From contig JAPYXD010000555.1 in NCBI GenBank assembly GCA_030998225.1, positions 3,472,001-3,536,000 on the forward strand: a stretch of 64,000 bases of DNA, in the 5' to 3' direction. Shown piece after piece: positions 43,171 to 55,500 of this stretch. Origin of the DNA: Diplolepis rosae. Lineage: Eukaryota; Arthropoda; Insecta; Hymenoptera; Diplolepididae. The notes below the pieces were generated by a model, which was given only the letters and a program-made list of their open reading frames with translations, made no database searches and was not told where the DNA came from. Positions within the stretch are counted from its first letter, which is position 1, and every line of letters begins with the position of its first letter. The position numbers were made by a program, and so were the translations under genes.

Positions 43171-43789
43171 GATGGATTCTTAACTAACTCTTATTATTAG
43201 ACACTGATGAAGTCTTTTCTATTTTTGATACTTTTTTAAAAGTTCATATTTTCATTCTATTCTTCTTTTCATTATTATTAACACATGTATTTTACTTGAC
43301 TCATTTGACGTATTTAACTTTCAAAAATATTTTTAACCTGTATCTTTTTATTTTCCACCCACAATCCAAAATACCAAAATTAATTCGTGGAAAGAATTAA
43401 ATAGAAATCTTTTGTTTGGCATTTCTCTAGAGAATTTAACACCACTAAATGTCCTTCAGTGTCATATTAAACTAAAGTTTTATTAATAAATAAACAAATG
43501 AATGGTTATATAATTAAATTATGATGATAAAATTATGAATGACTTTCTAATGAGCTTTTTGGATAATACAAAATTGCTGTAAATTGCCTTCCATCTTGTC
43601 AGCAGAGGTAAATTAATTATGAGAGACGCTGAAATTGAGTGAATCGCCACATGTGCCAGAGAATTAAGTTACGTGATTAGATTTAAGATAGAGCTTCTCT
43701 TCAAGTGGAATCCTATTTTAGGCCAATTTCTTTAAAATATCTATTTCAAACTTATTTTATTCTATCTAAATGATAATAATAAATTAAAA

Positions 43790-44015
43790 ATTGAGTTTGA
43801 AGTCCACATATGTCTTTTTTTTAGTTTGCGAAATAATTTAACGAGTTCGTCCATAAATGGCTTTCTTTGGTCAAACATTAAATTTTTTTTCCACAATTAA
43901 AAATGTTGTTTTTGTCAAAAATCACTATTGTGCATATTTTTTATCGTTTTGGAAATCAAACGACGAAAAAAAAAATGTTGTCACACGAGACATCACAAAC
44001 TTCAGCCCAATCTAA
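43790..44015. repeat. Dispersed repeat, inverted compact copy of the 34008 unit
   Basis: Reading in reverse it matches 34008-34376 but without the mariner and GCGC-type insertions: AGTCCACATATGTC, GCGAAATAATTTAACGAG, CATAAATGGCTTTC and TTCAGCCCAATC. It thus shows the empty site of the mariner. The 64-codon frame at 43903-44097 lies on it and is not a gene. Confidence 0.6.
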
Positions 44016-45892
44016 AAATGCTATAAATAAAACATTTTTAGTTCACTGGTTTTATATAAGATTCGCGTGTTTGGGAAAGTACAATTTTGCGAAATAATTT
44101 GATCTTCGATATTGAAAACGTTAACCATTTCATTTAACTTGATGATTCATTTGATCCATTATAATACTCATATCGTACGTGTAGCATTTCTCATTATCAT
44201 ATACGCCTCGTTAAACTAACCATAATGTATAAAAAAAGGAAAATAAATGCGAACAAAATTTGCAAGTTCTGAATAAGAGAAACTAATAATTGATACATTC
44301 ATCAAACTTGTTTAGTTACCTTACTTTTATGTGACTTAAACACCCGTGTCTAAAGTTATGTTTCTAAACAGATGAGAATTTGCTTATTCTCTCTTCCGGG
44401 TTGTTTGTCGGTCGTCAAAGTAGGTTTCACTGTTTGGGTATTTTTATGGTCGAAAATGAAAATACAAAAATGGTACCGTTAAGCACAAAAGTATGAAATC
44501 TTTGAAATAAGTTATATTCTGCCATGCTTGATATTACATATATATCTCATTAAATATTAACCCTCAGGACTTAATAAAAATTCAATTTATAGATTTGATC
44601 AATTTTCAATAATTTTGAGTCATCTTGATTGTAATTAAATCTGCCAATGATAAAAAAATGTATTAATGTATAGGCAACCCAGTACGTCTTAATAGTATCA
44701 TAAACTATAACGCCATCAACTTGTTTAAACAAATGAAGATAAATTCATTCTGACTGCAAGCAAGAAATAAGTAGTGAGAGTGACTTTGATATCGATCTGT
44801 CGATGCACTGATCACTTGACACACGATCGGTTTCACGTGTTCCAGAGAGTTCTTCCTTAAGTATATCAAGCCAAGCTAGTACGTTCACGTGATCGCATTC
44901 GCGTCTTATAAGATACAACTTTTTTCACAACTTCTGGGGAAATCTTTATTAACGTTTGTAGATACAAATTAATCATCAAGCGTCACTTATTGATTCAGCG
45001 AATTCAATTTCCCAACAGAACAGTATAATCCTACTACTATTAATCAGTTTTATTGGAGCGAGGCAAAATAAAAAAAGGTTGCTGATTACTTAGCATTGAG
45101 GAATTTATTTTTCTTAATCATTCTAATTCGATGTGATTTTGAAATTTTGAAATTAATTTATTTTATTGATAACAATTATTGATGTAAGAGTATACCAACT
45201 TTTCTTTACATTAATTTTATTTATGGAAGTTTTGAAAAAATAGGGTGTATTCTAGAGAAAATCTAATAAAAATAATTGAATAATTTGAGTATTTGAGACA
45301 AAATAAAAGAAACAAGAGATCAAATTGGTGATTCAAATAAAGGTTTCGTTCAGCAACGGCTTCCTTTGTTACAATCAGTTTTATTTCTATTTTGCGATTG
45401 TGGAAAAAAGATCTTATTCCCGCAATAGCCTTTGAACTAATTGTCTATTTTATGTATATGCAACAACACCGCCATTAAGTTCATTTATAAGGTTTTAGTA
45501 CCGCTTTCATGGTATCAAACATTGCCAATAATGCAATTCGATGGAATCGTGACAAGACACAAAGCTTAATGATGTGGACTTAAGAAAAACTATGATTGCC
45601 AAGTGCATATTCATTGTGACATGCTTGAAGAAACGCCCACTCTCAGTTTAAAATCTAAATAGAAAATTTACTTTGTATTCCAATTGGCTATACATTTTTA
45701 TATACGATAAGGAAATTCAAAGGAAATTTCGTTAATTTCCTGTGGAATTTTTAATATGTGATTGTAGTTCTCTGACTTGAAATACTTAAGAGTTAATATT
45801 CTTTGAATATGTTGTCAATATTTGAACTCCTCAATACTTTATATTTTTGAATAATTTAAAATCCAATAACTAATTTTCTCTTATTTTTTCAG

Positions 45893-48071
45893 ATTCGTGA
45901 TGAACTTGGCAGCATCAAACCTGGTGACTTGTCTCTTCCTGACAACCATCTTTGTCCTTAACAGTGTAACACTATCATATACACCGAGCCTTTGTGCGAT
46001 ATCAGAAGCAGGTACAGCTCTGGTGACAACATCGTCTATCCTTTCAGTTCTGCTTATCGCCGTGGATCAATATTTCGCAGTCGTAGATCCTCTCAGATAT
46101 CGTACCCGAGTTGACAAGCTCAAATGTGGAATCCTCATTGTTTCAATTTGGATAATCGCAACAGTCTTTGGATCTCTGGCAGCTTTCAATCCAAACCCTC
46201 GTAGCCTTTGGCGGAGTTGTGCCAAAACTTCGGAATTCCTTTCCAAATTTAATGAAAATTCTACTTTTAATGTGGACTACAATTCTGATTTTCTCCTTTT
46301 CAATGACACTGAGGATTTAGACTTGGAAACCCAAGTGGAGATCTCCGAAGATGACGATAGAGCCGACGTGGAAGAAGAACTGGAGTTGATGGAGAACACT
46401 ACAGCTATTTTAAGGACTACCTTTTTGGAGAGCTATCGAGATTTCGATCCTCTTCTGGAGGCCAATTCCAATTTTACATATGGTCTTATTTATTCTATAG
46501 TCTTCAGCATCTTTGTCTACCTTCTACCTTTCATGACAATCTGCTGGATCTACATCAGCATCTATTCAGCAGCCAGGAAGAATTCCGAGAGAACAAGAAG
46601 AACAGGCTCCAGGCCAATTCTCTCTACAGGAAGCTTCTGCGAGGACTACTGCCCCATGAAGCAAGAACTTGGAGAAGAATTTCGAAGGATTCCCAAGATC
46701 TCGAGTCTCTCTTCAATCGAAGAAAGTAGCGAGACACCAACTAGTCAAATAACCCGCAGCAAAAGCTCGGAGATCGTTCCTTCTTCCAATACCAATATAG
46801 ATGAGAAAGAACAAACTTCCGCAGTAGTCTTCACTGTTGGATCTCAAGAAGTCGAAGTTGCTCCACACAAGCAAGCTTATAGGGATACCAAAGATACTTC
46901 CAAAGTTCCTATCGCCAGTCTCAAGGCAAAATTCCTTGATACCAATGACCAATCGCGTCAAGATGACTTTGTCAAAAGTAAATTCCCCGATCCGCCAGAT
47001 CAGAGAAGAAAATCCTCATATGACCTCATGTACGAGGAAATGATGCTCCAAAGAAAACTGAGTGGCATTAGTGATTCTTGTGAAGAAAGCAGTGACGAAG
47101 AAATGCTTTCTTTCATGGAAAACAAGCATTTGGAAGATATCAAAGATACTAAGTCTTTTAATTCGTTGAACCATATCAGCAGTCAAGCTAACTCTAGCAA
47201 ATTGGATGATCTTCATCAGATAAATTCGAATCAAATTATTTCAAGTCAAAATATTCCAGATCACATTATTGCAAGTGGAGATTTTTCAGGCCAGGTTCTA
47301 TCAGAAGCTTCCAGGTTTTTGAATGTAGAGCATGAAATACCATCTAATGGCCTAGTCAAATCCGATGACAGAAAATACATATCTAAGATTTCACTGAATG
47401 GAGCAGTCATGGAGTCTTCAACCTCAAATCTGCTAAATGCTCCTCCGAATACGCCAATTGTTACCATCACTCCACCCTATAAGGCTCCTCTTCACAGAGT
47501 CTCAAGTGTCAAGAGCACATCAAGTTACATCAATTCTCTAAAATATAGAATCAGTAATGGCTCTGTATTTAAGTACAGAGAAGAAACCAGAGCAGCAAGG
47601 ATAAGTGCTCTTGTCATAGTTATGGGGTTAATTTGCTGGACTCCTTATGTTGTGGTTCTGATTTTGAGGAATCTAACCAATGATGTTTTTCAAAGATTCG
47701 ACACGATTGTGCTTAGCTTCTTGGTCCTCTCGACTTACGTGAGTCCTCTGCTCTTTGGTTATCGTTCTAAGAGAGTCAAGAAAGAATTGAAGAAATTTTT
47801 TTGCTTTCGAAAAGAACTTTCTTATAAGAATAACAGAAGTTTGATGGCAAAGAAGGTAATTAAAAGAAGACATAGTGGGAATCTGAGTCAGTTTGAAATG
47901 GAATCAAAGTATAGTATTTTAAACTGTGTTTACGGAAGGACGAAGTGGCCTAAAGAGAAGGTACACTTTGTTCAGGTTCCAGAAACTGCCCTGGTTGTGG
48001 AGACATGCAGAAGTAGCTTTTCCAGTGGGGCCAGTACTCAAATCTCCAGCACTTCTACGGATGAATGTTGA
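45893..48071 (+). CDS. Class A GPCR, main coding exon (helices 2-7 and tail); orphan
   Basis: With the exon at 38327-38511 this gives a receptor of about 787 residues for the plasma membrane. Approximate helices: TM2 63-88 (NLAASN, Asn where LAxxD has Asp), TM3 96-122 (Cys 96, ending DQY not DRY), TM4 141-161, TM5 262-287 (LLPFM), TM6 630-653 (CWTPY), TM7 664-690 (STYVSPLLFGY, not NPxxY). Extracellular loop 2 is about 100 residues, acidic, with four Asn-X-Ser/Thr sites. Intracellular loop 3 is about 340 residues, hydrophilic and Ser-rich, with kinase-like sites RRKSS and RKLS. The tail starts RSKRVKKELKKFF. The acceptor ends at 45892. The ligand is unknown; a fly orphan-receptor or GPR22-like relation is possible but unproven. 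An AATAAA lies at 48129-48134. Confidence 0.88.
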
Positions 48072-50373
48072 CTCGGATGTGTTTGGAATAAAGGTCGAGA
48101 TCAAAATTAGAAATAGGCAGCTAAATTTAATAAACCACTTAATTCTAACTCAAGAATAGAAAAGTGGATTGAGGACTGAGAATTTAATTTAAGAGGACCA
48201 TAAATTTTCGACACTTTTCGATTGCAAAGACTGCTAGAATTTCTTAGAATTTCTATGACTTTCCATGACACGATTGTACATGCACGTTTACTTTAGCTTT
48301 CAGATTTTACAGGGTAAAAGGAAGCTTACCCTACAGTAGATAATTTCAGATAGTGGATAATAGTAAACAAGTGCAAAATGTACCTTAAGATCGATTTTCG
48401 TTATTTTGTTACTTATATTAACATCAATAGACAGTTATTATTGTAATAATGTTACGGGCATAGTAGAAAAAATGTATTCTTTACTTTTATGATTTTTTTG
48501 CAACGGATGGAATTTTCAAAAAACAATTTAATGAATTTTCTTCGTTAAAAAAATGTCTATAGATATTCTACATTGTTCGAAATATATATTAAATAGTTTT
48601 TTAGACTATTCAGATAACACTGAATAGCAGTCATTAATTATACGTTCATATAAAAGTATCCTAGTTTTCCAGAAGCAGAAAAACAATTATTTATTGTTCA
48701 TCAGATTTTCAAACTGAATTAATTATCGCATAGTTGAATATATAAGTTTTGTTTATGACATAAAAATGCCATACTTTGCGTTTATTCAAATTCCTAAAAT
48801 TCTAGTATCAACTGTAGGGCACGCTTCCCTACCTCAGATTTTCAATATAGAAATGAAAAACTGAAAGAAAAATCTTATCATTTCTAAAAGTTAATTCAAA
48901 GACAAAGAAATTTTTAGTTTATTATTTATAAAAATTTGAAAATAATTTATAAACTTTGCTGAATTTGCCACTAAAAAATAATTACAAGCATGAAAGTTAT
49001 TGAACGCACACTGTGAAAATTATGTTTAGTGATAAAAAGTATCCCATTTCAATTTAAATAGTTTTAACTATGCTTAAATGCCGAAGTGACGAAAAAGAGA
49101 CCTATCGATGTAATTGTTATAATATTATATAAGGCTAGATTGTTGGTGCCAAGAATGAATGAATGAATTACTAAAATTATTGATAACGGGAATTGATATC
49201 CCATAAAGCCGAAGGTATTAGTAATGAGTGGCAATTCTCTCTATTGTATGTTAAATGATACTTCTACAAGACTTTGTACCAAGTTGACTACGTAAGCTGT
49301 ATGAGAATTCGTTTTTATACTTTTCGGCTCTTCAAGACATTTTTTACATATTTTATTACTTAAGTAAGGTATCATCTTCATTGTAATTATTCTCAAAAGC
49401 TGTACATTTGCATTTCATCAACTTCTTTCACAAGCGACGTTTCCTGAGACGAGCATTTTATGCATTTGCGATTTATCCTTAACCTCTTTAACAAAATCTT
49501 TTATCTATTAGTTGATATATAGTATTTTCATTATGTACTATTTTTCAATAGTATTTATATATTGATTTTATACCATCGATGGTAGAAAAGAAAAAAAGAA
49601 TAATAAAACTTTTTTTATACTAAGAAAATATTGACTAAATAATTTCACTGACATAAAATGCATTCTAATATTTTGCATTGCTATTAAATAAATCTTAATT
49701 TCCTTCGATTAAAATAAAAATGTCCTATTATAAATTTATTGTTTGAATGAATTTTATTCTCAAAGTACAGATATTTTAAAAGTATTTTTTGAAAGAAAAC
49801 GTAAATGATATAATTTTATATGAAAAAATTGGATTTTCTGAAGAGGTTTAGGGAATTTCCGATTATTTACACATCCATTAAAATCTATTCAGCATTTTGC
49901 AGAGTATTTTTACCATACTTTACCATGTAAATATACATAGCACAGATTCACAGCCATGGTATTTTCTTCTGATATTATTTTGTACATTACAAAGATCAAC
50001 GTTTATTTATATTAAATAATCCGTATGTAAATGGGTATCCTCAATGATAAGGTATATTATTTTGATGAGCATTCATAAAAGAGAAAGAGACTCTTCGAAA
50101 TAATGATCTCTTCCACAATATTATTAAACAATTCTTCCCTGCAAAGCTTGTACAAATCTTTTGATGTGGTCTGATTTAAAATATAGTTTTGTAATAATTA
50201 TAACGTGAGTCCATATTTGAACTTCAGATTAATGTTTAATACTTTCTTCTTGTTTTATTTCTCAATATATTATTTTAAAGTTTAACTAAATTTATTGAAA
50301 GCAATTTCAAATAAAAAAATGTTGATCCACATCAAAAATGCATCGCCAATTTAGTAGTAAAATTGCGTGAATA
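48072..50373. other. GPCR 3' UTR and intergenic DNA
   Basis: An AATAAA at 48129-48134 lies about 60 bases after the stop, and more AATAAA-like signals follow (for example near 49605). The rest to 50373 is AT-rich with no supported feature. The 77-codon frame at 47926-48159 is a shadow of the receptor gene. Confidence 0.5.
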
Positions 50374-50624
50374 CACGGAGAAAAATATTTGTTAAAAATT
50401 ACTAAACTATTTGGAAACGCCTGATAAATTCTGAAGCAACGTACTTTTTTCTAATAATCTAATGTATTTTAGCATCTAGATGTGAGTTTTTATCGGTAAC
50501 TTAGCATATTCTATAACAGAAATTCTAATAAATGTTGAATTATTAGAAAAAAGTACGTAGCTTCAGAATTTATCATGCGTTTTCAAATTGTTAGATAATT
50601 TTTGACAAATATTTTTCTCCGGGT
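50374..50624. mobile_element. Palindromic element CACGGAGAAAAATATTTGT
   Basis: 251 bp with ends CACGGAGAAAAATATTTGT and ACAAATATTTTTCTCCGGG. The arms pair over their full length (AAACGCCTGATAAATTCTGA with TCAGAATTTATCATGCGTTT; TACTTTTTTCTAATAA with TTATTAGAAAAAAGTA). It has the same terminal heptamer as 14421-15354 but an unrelated interior. Confidence 0.75.
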
Positions 50625-52408
50625 AGAGAACAGTTCAGTTTCAAAATTTTTTAAAGTCTTAAAGCGGTTTTGACTTCAACTACCTTAGCAAAGGATATTT
50701 TTTATACTTGTCTCCAGTAGTTTCTAACTTCTGATAACTCGTTCGTCGGGCAATACGTCAGCCTTTATCATAATTAATTTATGCGATTTTCATAATAAAT
50801 TACATTAAAAATATACATGAGTTTTTTTATGCTACAATTTAAGATTCTTTTAAACAATCCAAATCATTTATCGCTTAATACATGTATAAATACCACATTA
50901 TTTTTAAAACAAGTGTAACAATCTGATTACATGCCAATCAACCTGTTATATATTTAAGTTCAATTTTATCATTCAAGTGTTGTTTATTAAATGTTTTAAT
51001 CTTCAATAATTATTTTTTATTTTTTTAGATGTTCTTTTTAATGCTGCAGAAGATCTTATAAACATTTTTAATACATATAAAAATGTATATTTTTTATTTC
51101 AACTTATCATCTTGAATTCTTGCGGCTCAAGGATAACCTTCATAAATCTGAGTTAGTTAATCAATCAATTAATTACAACAAATTTACAATACAATCTACA
51201 TTTTGAGAAGTCTGGACTTCGCAGTTGGCATAAAAATCCGTAAAAGTTCTGTTCCAGATGAAAAACACCAGAAACACAAGCACTTTAAATTTTGGCACTT
51301 GGCCAGACTAAAGTTTGTGTATGACTCAAATTGGTATTTATGACGAATTATGGAACAGGTTGATTCATCACAATATAGATTCTCTAGTGTCTGGCTTTCA
51401 CATAAATAAACGTATACATGTAAATAAGCCTGGCATGATCAATAGTGGGTCATGTCGTGTTTCCTCAAATTCGCATATAGTTTCATATAAATGTTCTGAA
51501 TCAATGAATGAGCAAACTTGCCGAGTCTCTTCAAATCTTTTATCTGATGCTTATTTTCCAAAAATAACTTTCAGTAATCAATGAATTGGAATAAAAGAAA
51601 CAAATCGACAAAAAATTACTTTTTCGCTAGAATAAATAAAGCATATTTTGTAAATGTATGACAAATAGATTTAAAAAGTATTAAAAACTAAGGCCCAACT
51701 AATAATAAATCTATTTATTTCACACTAATACTAAAGTAGACTAAATTAGTTTTTTAAAAATATATACAAAACTTTAAAAATAAGTTCGAAGATTGAAGAT
51801 TAAAAAGTCTACGTTCTTTTAGTAGAGAGAAAATATTTAGATCAAATCAAATAAGATTTTTATCTTGGCAAGAGCTAAAAGAAGATTAGACTTTTTAATC
51901 AGGAAAAGTATTTTGTATGCTTTAAATTTAGTGTGGATTTAACACTTTTTTTTCTTAATTTCTACTACACAGTCCATATGCTTTTTAATTGAAATTAATT
52001 ACAGAGATGCTATTCTCGAGTTCGTTTTACTCATTTTTGTATGCAAATTTTTAATTATAATATACTTTTGTTTACAAGTAAAGTAAGAAGAATATGCGGG
52101 ACATTCTTCAAGACTAAAAATATAATACACATAAATAAAATCGTTTAGTATAAATTTTGAGTTTCTGTTAAAAATAGAAAGTTCATTTCTTATTTCCAAT
52201 TGAAAAATATCTTTTCATTCTTCGTGACTTTTTAATACCGAGTGGTATTTTTGCTCTTCTTGGGTATTTGGTCCATCTATACCGAAAGTTATGAATTCTT
52301 TTAAACTTTTTCATCGATTTTTCTTTTGAGAATGCGACATGAAAATAGTTTCTCATTTCTGAAGTTATAGATATCACAATATCTTTGGATATTGACTGTT
52401 TTTTAAAT
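50625..52408. other. Region between the two convergent host genes
   Basis: AT-rich, probably holding the 3' UTR of the minus-strand transporter. An 89-codon plus-strand frame at 51315-51584 has ordinary amino-acid composition, but I recognise no motif and no ATG context or splice partner supports it. A basic 83-codon minus-strand frame (52183-52434) overlaps the transporter's last exon out of frame and is rejected. Confidence 0.35.
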
Positions 52409-52590
52409 TTATAATCTTGAGTCATCGTAATCATGTGTTCTGGCAGGTAATCTAGGTAGTTCTAAAGTAGAGGAACGACCCTCATCATCCATGTAGGTTC
52501 TATTATCGTGTCCAGATTCTGCTGTTGTTGTCTTTTCAGTTTTGACAGGACCTCCCATCAAAAACATAGTAACGAGAAACATTACTGAAC
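52409..52590 (-). CDS. MFS transporter, last exon (helix 12 and cytoplasmic tail)
   Basis: The acceptor ATTTCTGTTAAG ends at 52591. The first two bases complete the Ser codon split with the exon at 52701-52898. It encodes SVMFLVTMFLMGGPV (end of the last helix), then a polar tail of about 45 residues ending DYDDSRL and TAA at 52411-52409. The tail has no recognised sorting motif. Confidence 0.8.
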
Positions 52591-55500
52591 CTTAACAGAA
52601 ATAATAATACATTATTAATCACGATATCTGTGTATGTAGTTGTATAGGATCTTTTTTGAAACTTAAAAAATTTTATAAAATTTACATTTCCCACACTTAC
52701 TTATACCGTAAAATCCAGCGTAGAAAATGTAAAGAGATCCCCTGAATCCTATTACTTTTCTCGTAGGCTCAACTAAAATTGGCAAATTACCTCCTATATT
52801 GTTCATAACAAAAAGGAAAATTCCAACAGTCGTAGATCTGACACTAAGTGGTACAATTTCCACAAGTATTGCAAACACAATCCCAAACCACATTTCGGCT
52901 GTAAAACGAAAATAAACATTTCTTAGCTGTTACTATTAAAAATATTTAAAAAATTCTTCAATTCAAATAATATTTTTGATTAACTGAATTTAAATATTGT
53001 AATGCTTCTTCGCTTACCAAAGAAATAAGAAATCCCTAAAGTGATCATGGCCCAAAGTGGATTGAAGTATACTGATCCAAAGGCAAAAGGTGTAGCTATT
53101 AATTGACTAAGTGCTAAAACTGCTACTCTCGATCTGATTCCCATTTTTGCTACGAATTTATCACTTATCACACCTCCAACCACCACACCTATACTACCAA
53201 TGACAATTGTGACAGCAAAAAGCCACCATCCAAGATCATAGTCCGGAAAATAATCTCGATAATACAAATCACAGTTGTAAGCAAAGCACATACCCCCTGA
53301 AAAAATAAATTTCAAAAAAGAATTCAGTAATATAAAATTATTTATTTATTACAATAATTAATCATCATAATTAATTACAATTTTAAAAACTGCTTGAACT
53401 ATCATTTAATATATATTCCAAGAAAAAAATGTTCATTTCATCGGGGAAAAATTAAAAATATAAAAAATCTTTTTTAATAACAATTACTGTAGGTCAAAGT
53501 TCAATGCAGTTTTTCCAAGTTTACTCTTTAAAAATAATCGAATTTCAAGGAATGGTGGCTCATTTTCTTCTTTAAACATTTTTATAAAACTCCATCTTAG
53601 GTTTTTTAAATTAATCTCTCATTTTCTAACTGCTAATCAGAAATGTTGGAAAATTAAATAAGTTTTATAAACAAATAGCTGTAGTTAGAAAATGAGATAT
53701 TATATTAAATTTCTCCAATATTATGTATTAATTAAAAGCAATAACATATTTTAAAGTGGTAATTAATTAAGTTCTTCAAGGCCTTCCTAGCCACGGTCGA
53801 ACCTTCTTAATTAATAGTGTCGCTCACTAAATTGTATTAAGAATGTTGCTAGTCAAATTTGACTAAAGCAGACTTTATTATTTAATTAAAAACCTATATT
53901 AAGGGCATGTGATACTTGAGAAAAGTAGCAAGTTCGAGTGAACAATTTGCTCCAGTTTCTACATGTTTGTCTACATAACATTTTCTTTTCAAAATTTAGA
54001 AAATAGCAGAGAAGATTAAAACGGACGTAGATAGATTAATTTTGGTTTTGAGAATGAACAAAAAATTCCGATACATTTTGCTAAAATTGACCTTTTTTAA
54101 ATTTCGAAACCAAAAGTAGTCTTTTTACGTCCTTTTTTATTTTTTCTACAATTCCACAAATTTTGAAAATAAAATTTTACGTACTTTTAGACATAAACAT
54201 GTAGAAACCTAAAATCAATAAAATTTTCTAATTTCCTAAGTATCACATGCCCTTAATGATTAAAGAAAAATTTGATATTAACCGCAATGCCTGATGCTAG
54301 CCGCAATACATAAAAGAATGATGCGTGGTTGTAAAATGACTTTCCAAATGGAAACCTTTTTTCCATCAGCTACAGTTTCCTCTCCTATTGTTGTTCTCTC
54401 TGGCTCAGTTAATGTAAATCCAGTAAGGAATGCTAGTATCAAACCAGCAATTCCAGCTCCATAGTAACACACCCTCCAACCCTGAAACAATGAAAATAAT
54501 TAGTACATCTGGAATCAATATTAACAGGAATATTAATTAATATTAACTTACAAGATCCCATGCATTTATTGCAGGAATATATCGCCCAACTGGGAAGGCG
54601 ATACCGTATCCTCCGTAAATACCCCAATTAAAAATTGACATGACCAGACCTCTTTGATCTTCGTTAAACCAGTCGGAGATTAGACCGGTTGACATTGGGT
54701 TGCAAGCAGCTTCTCTATAAAAATAAATTTACTGAATTAGAAAGCTTATTATTCTAACTTAAGTTTCTTTGCTCAATTACATTATCTTCTTAAATCTTTA
54801 TATTTTATGACCCTAAATTAAAATTAATAGCTAGAGAAAGTAATTCGTTTCTTCGCATAAAGTGAAAGATAATATTTAGAAATTATAAATATTTTTGTTA
54901 TTGAATTATAAAAAGTATTATGCAAATTCACAACTGCAAATTACCTTAAAAAAGTCCGGCTATTAGAAAAGCTAGTAATTATTAATTTTTAATACTGGTC
55001 AATATTAATAAAATAACCTTAAAATAATAATATAATGTAAACTTATACGTTGATTTGACTCGATTCGAGGTTATTTGAGATTTTAATGTTTTTCGGTACT
55101 TTTTGCTAAACATCACCCCGAATAAGGTAGTAGTAAAAACAAATTAACAGCAATTCAAATTTAAAATTATATTTTCTAACTTTGAAACAGTTTTCCTAAC
55201 AATATTCAACGTGTTTTAAAGACAAAATTAACCTTTTTGTAAGCCCGCAAAAGACCTCTCCATCTTACACGACTTAATTAAGTATTTTGCATTTTATTAA
55301 CAGCTAAAACTTCTTTATTGCAAAAATTAAAAAATAAGATTCCTTCCTGTACATTCTCAATAAAAACAATTCCCCGAGTGTTCGACAAAATAAAGTTTCA
55401 GCTATTAATGAAATGCAAAATATAGAGGACATATTTCTCTGCCAGAGCAGACCTATTTTGATAATTTTTCAACGTGACCAATATCACCAACCCAATAGCC

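Larger units (their letters stand above)
38512..45892 (+). other. GPCR intron (7.4 kb) with transposon insertions
   Basis: The intron runs from donor GTAAAA to acceptor CTTATTTTTTCAG. It holds TTAA elements at 38631-39288 and 42342-43170 and a dispersed repeat at 43790-44015. The stretches 39289-42341, 43171-43789 and 44016-45892 show no supported exon. Two less AT-rich patches (about 41850-42060 and 44750-44920, with CACGTGTTCC and TTCACGTGATCGC) could be regulatory DNA, but nothing proves it. Confidence 0.7.

Noticed and set aside
51315..51584. 89-codon plus-strand frame between the two host genes
   Set aside because: Composition looks protein-like, but no family, signal or splice partner is recognisable, so it is noted only in the intergenic entry.
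52183..52434. 83-codon basic minus-strand frame overlapping the transporter's last exon
   Set aside because: It is in a different frame from the exon that joins in phase, and its lysine/arginine richness follows from AT-rich 3' UTR sequence.
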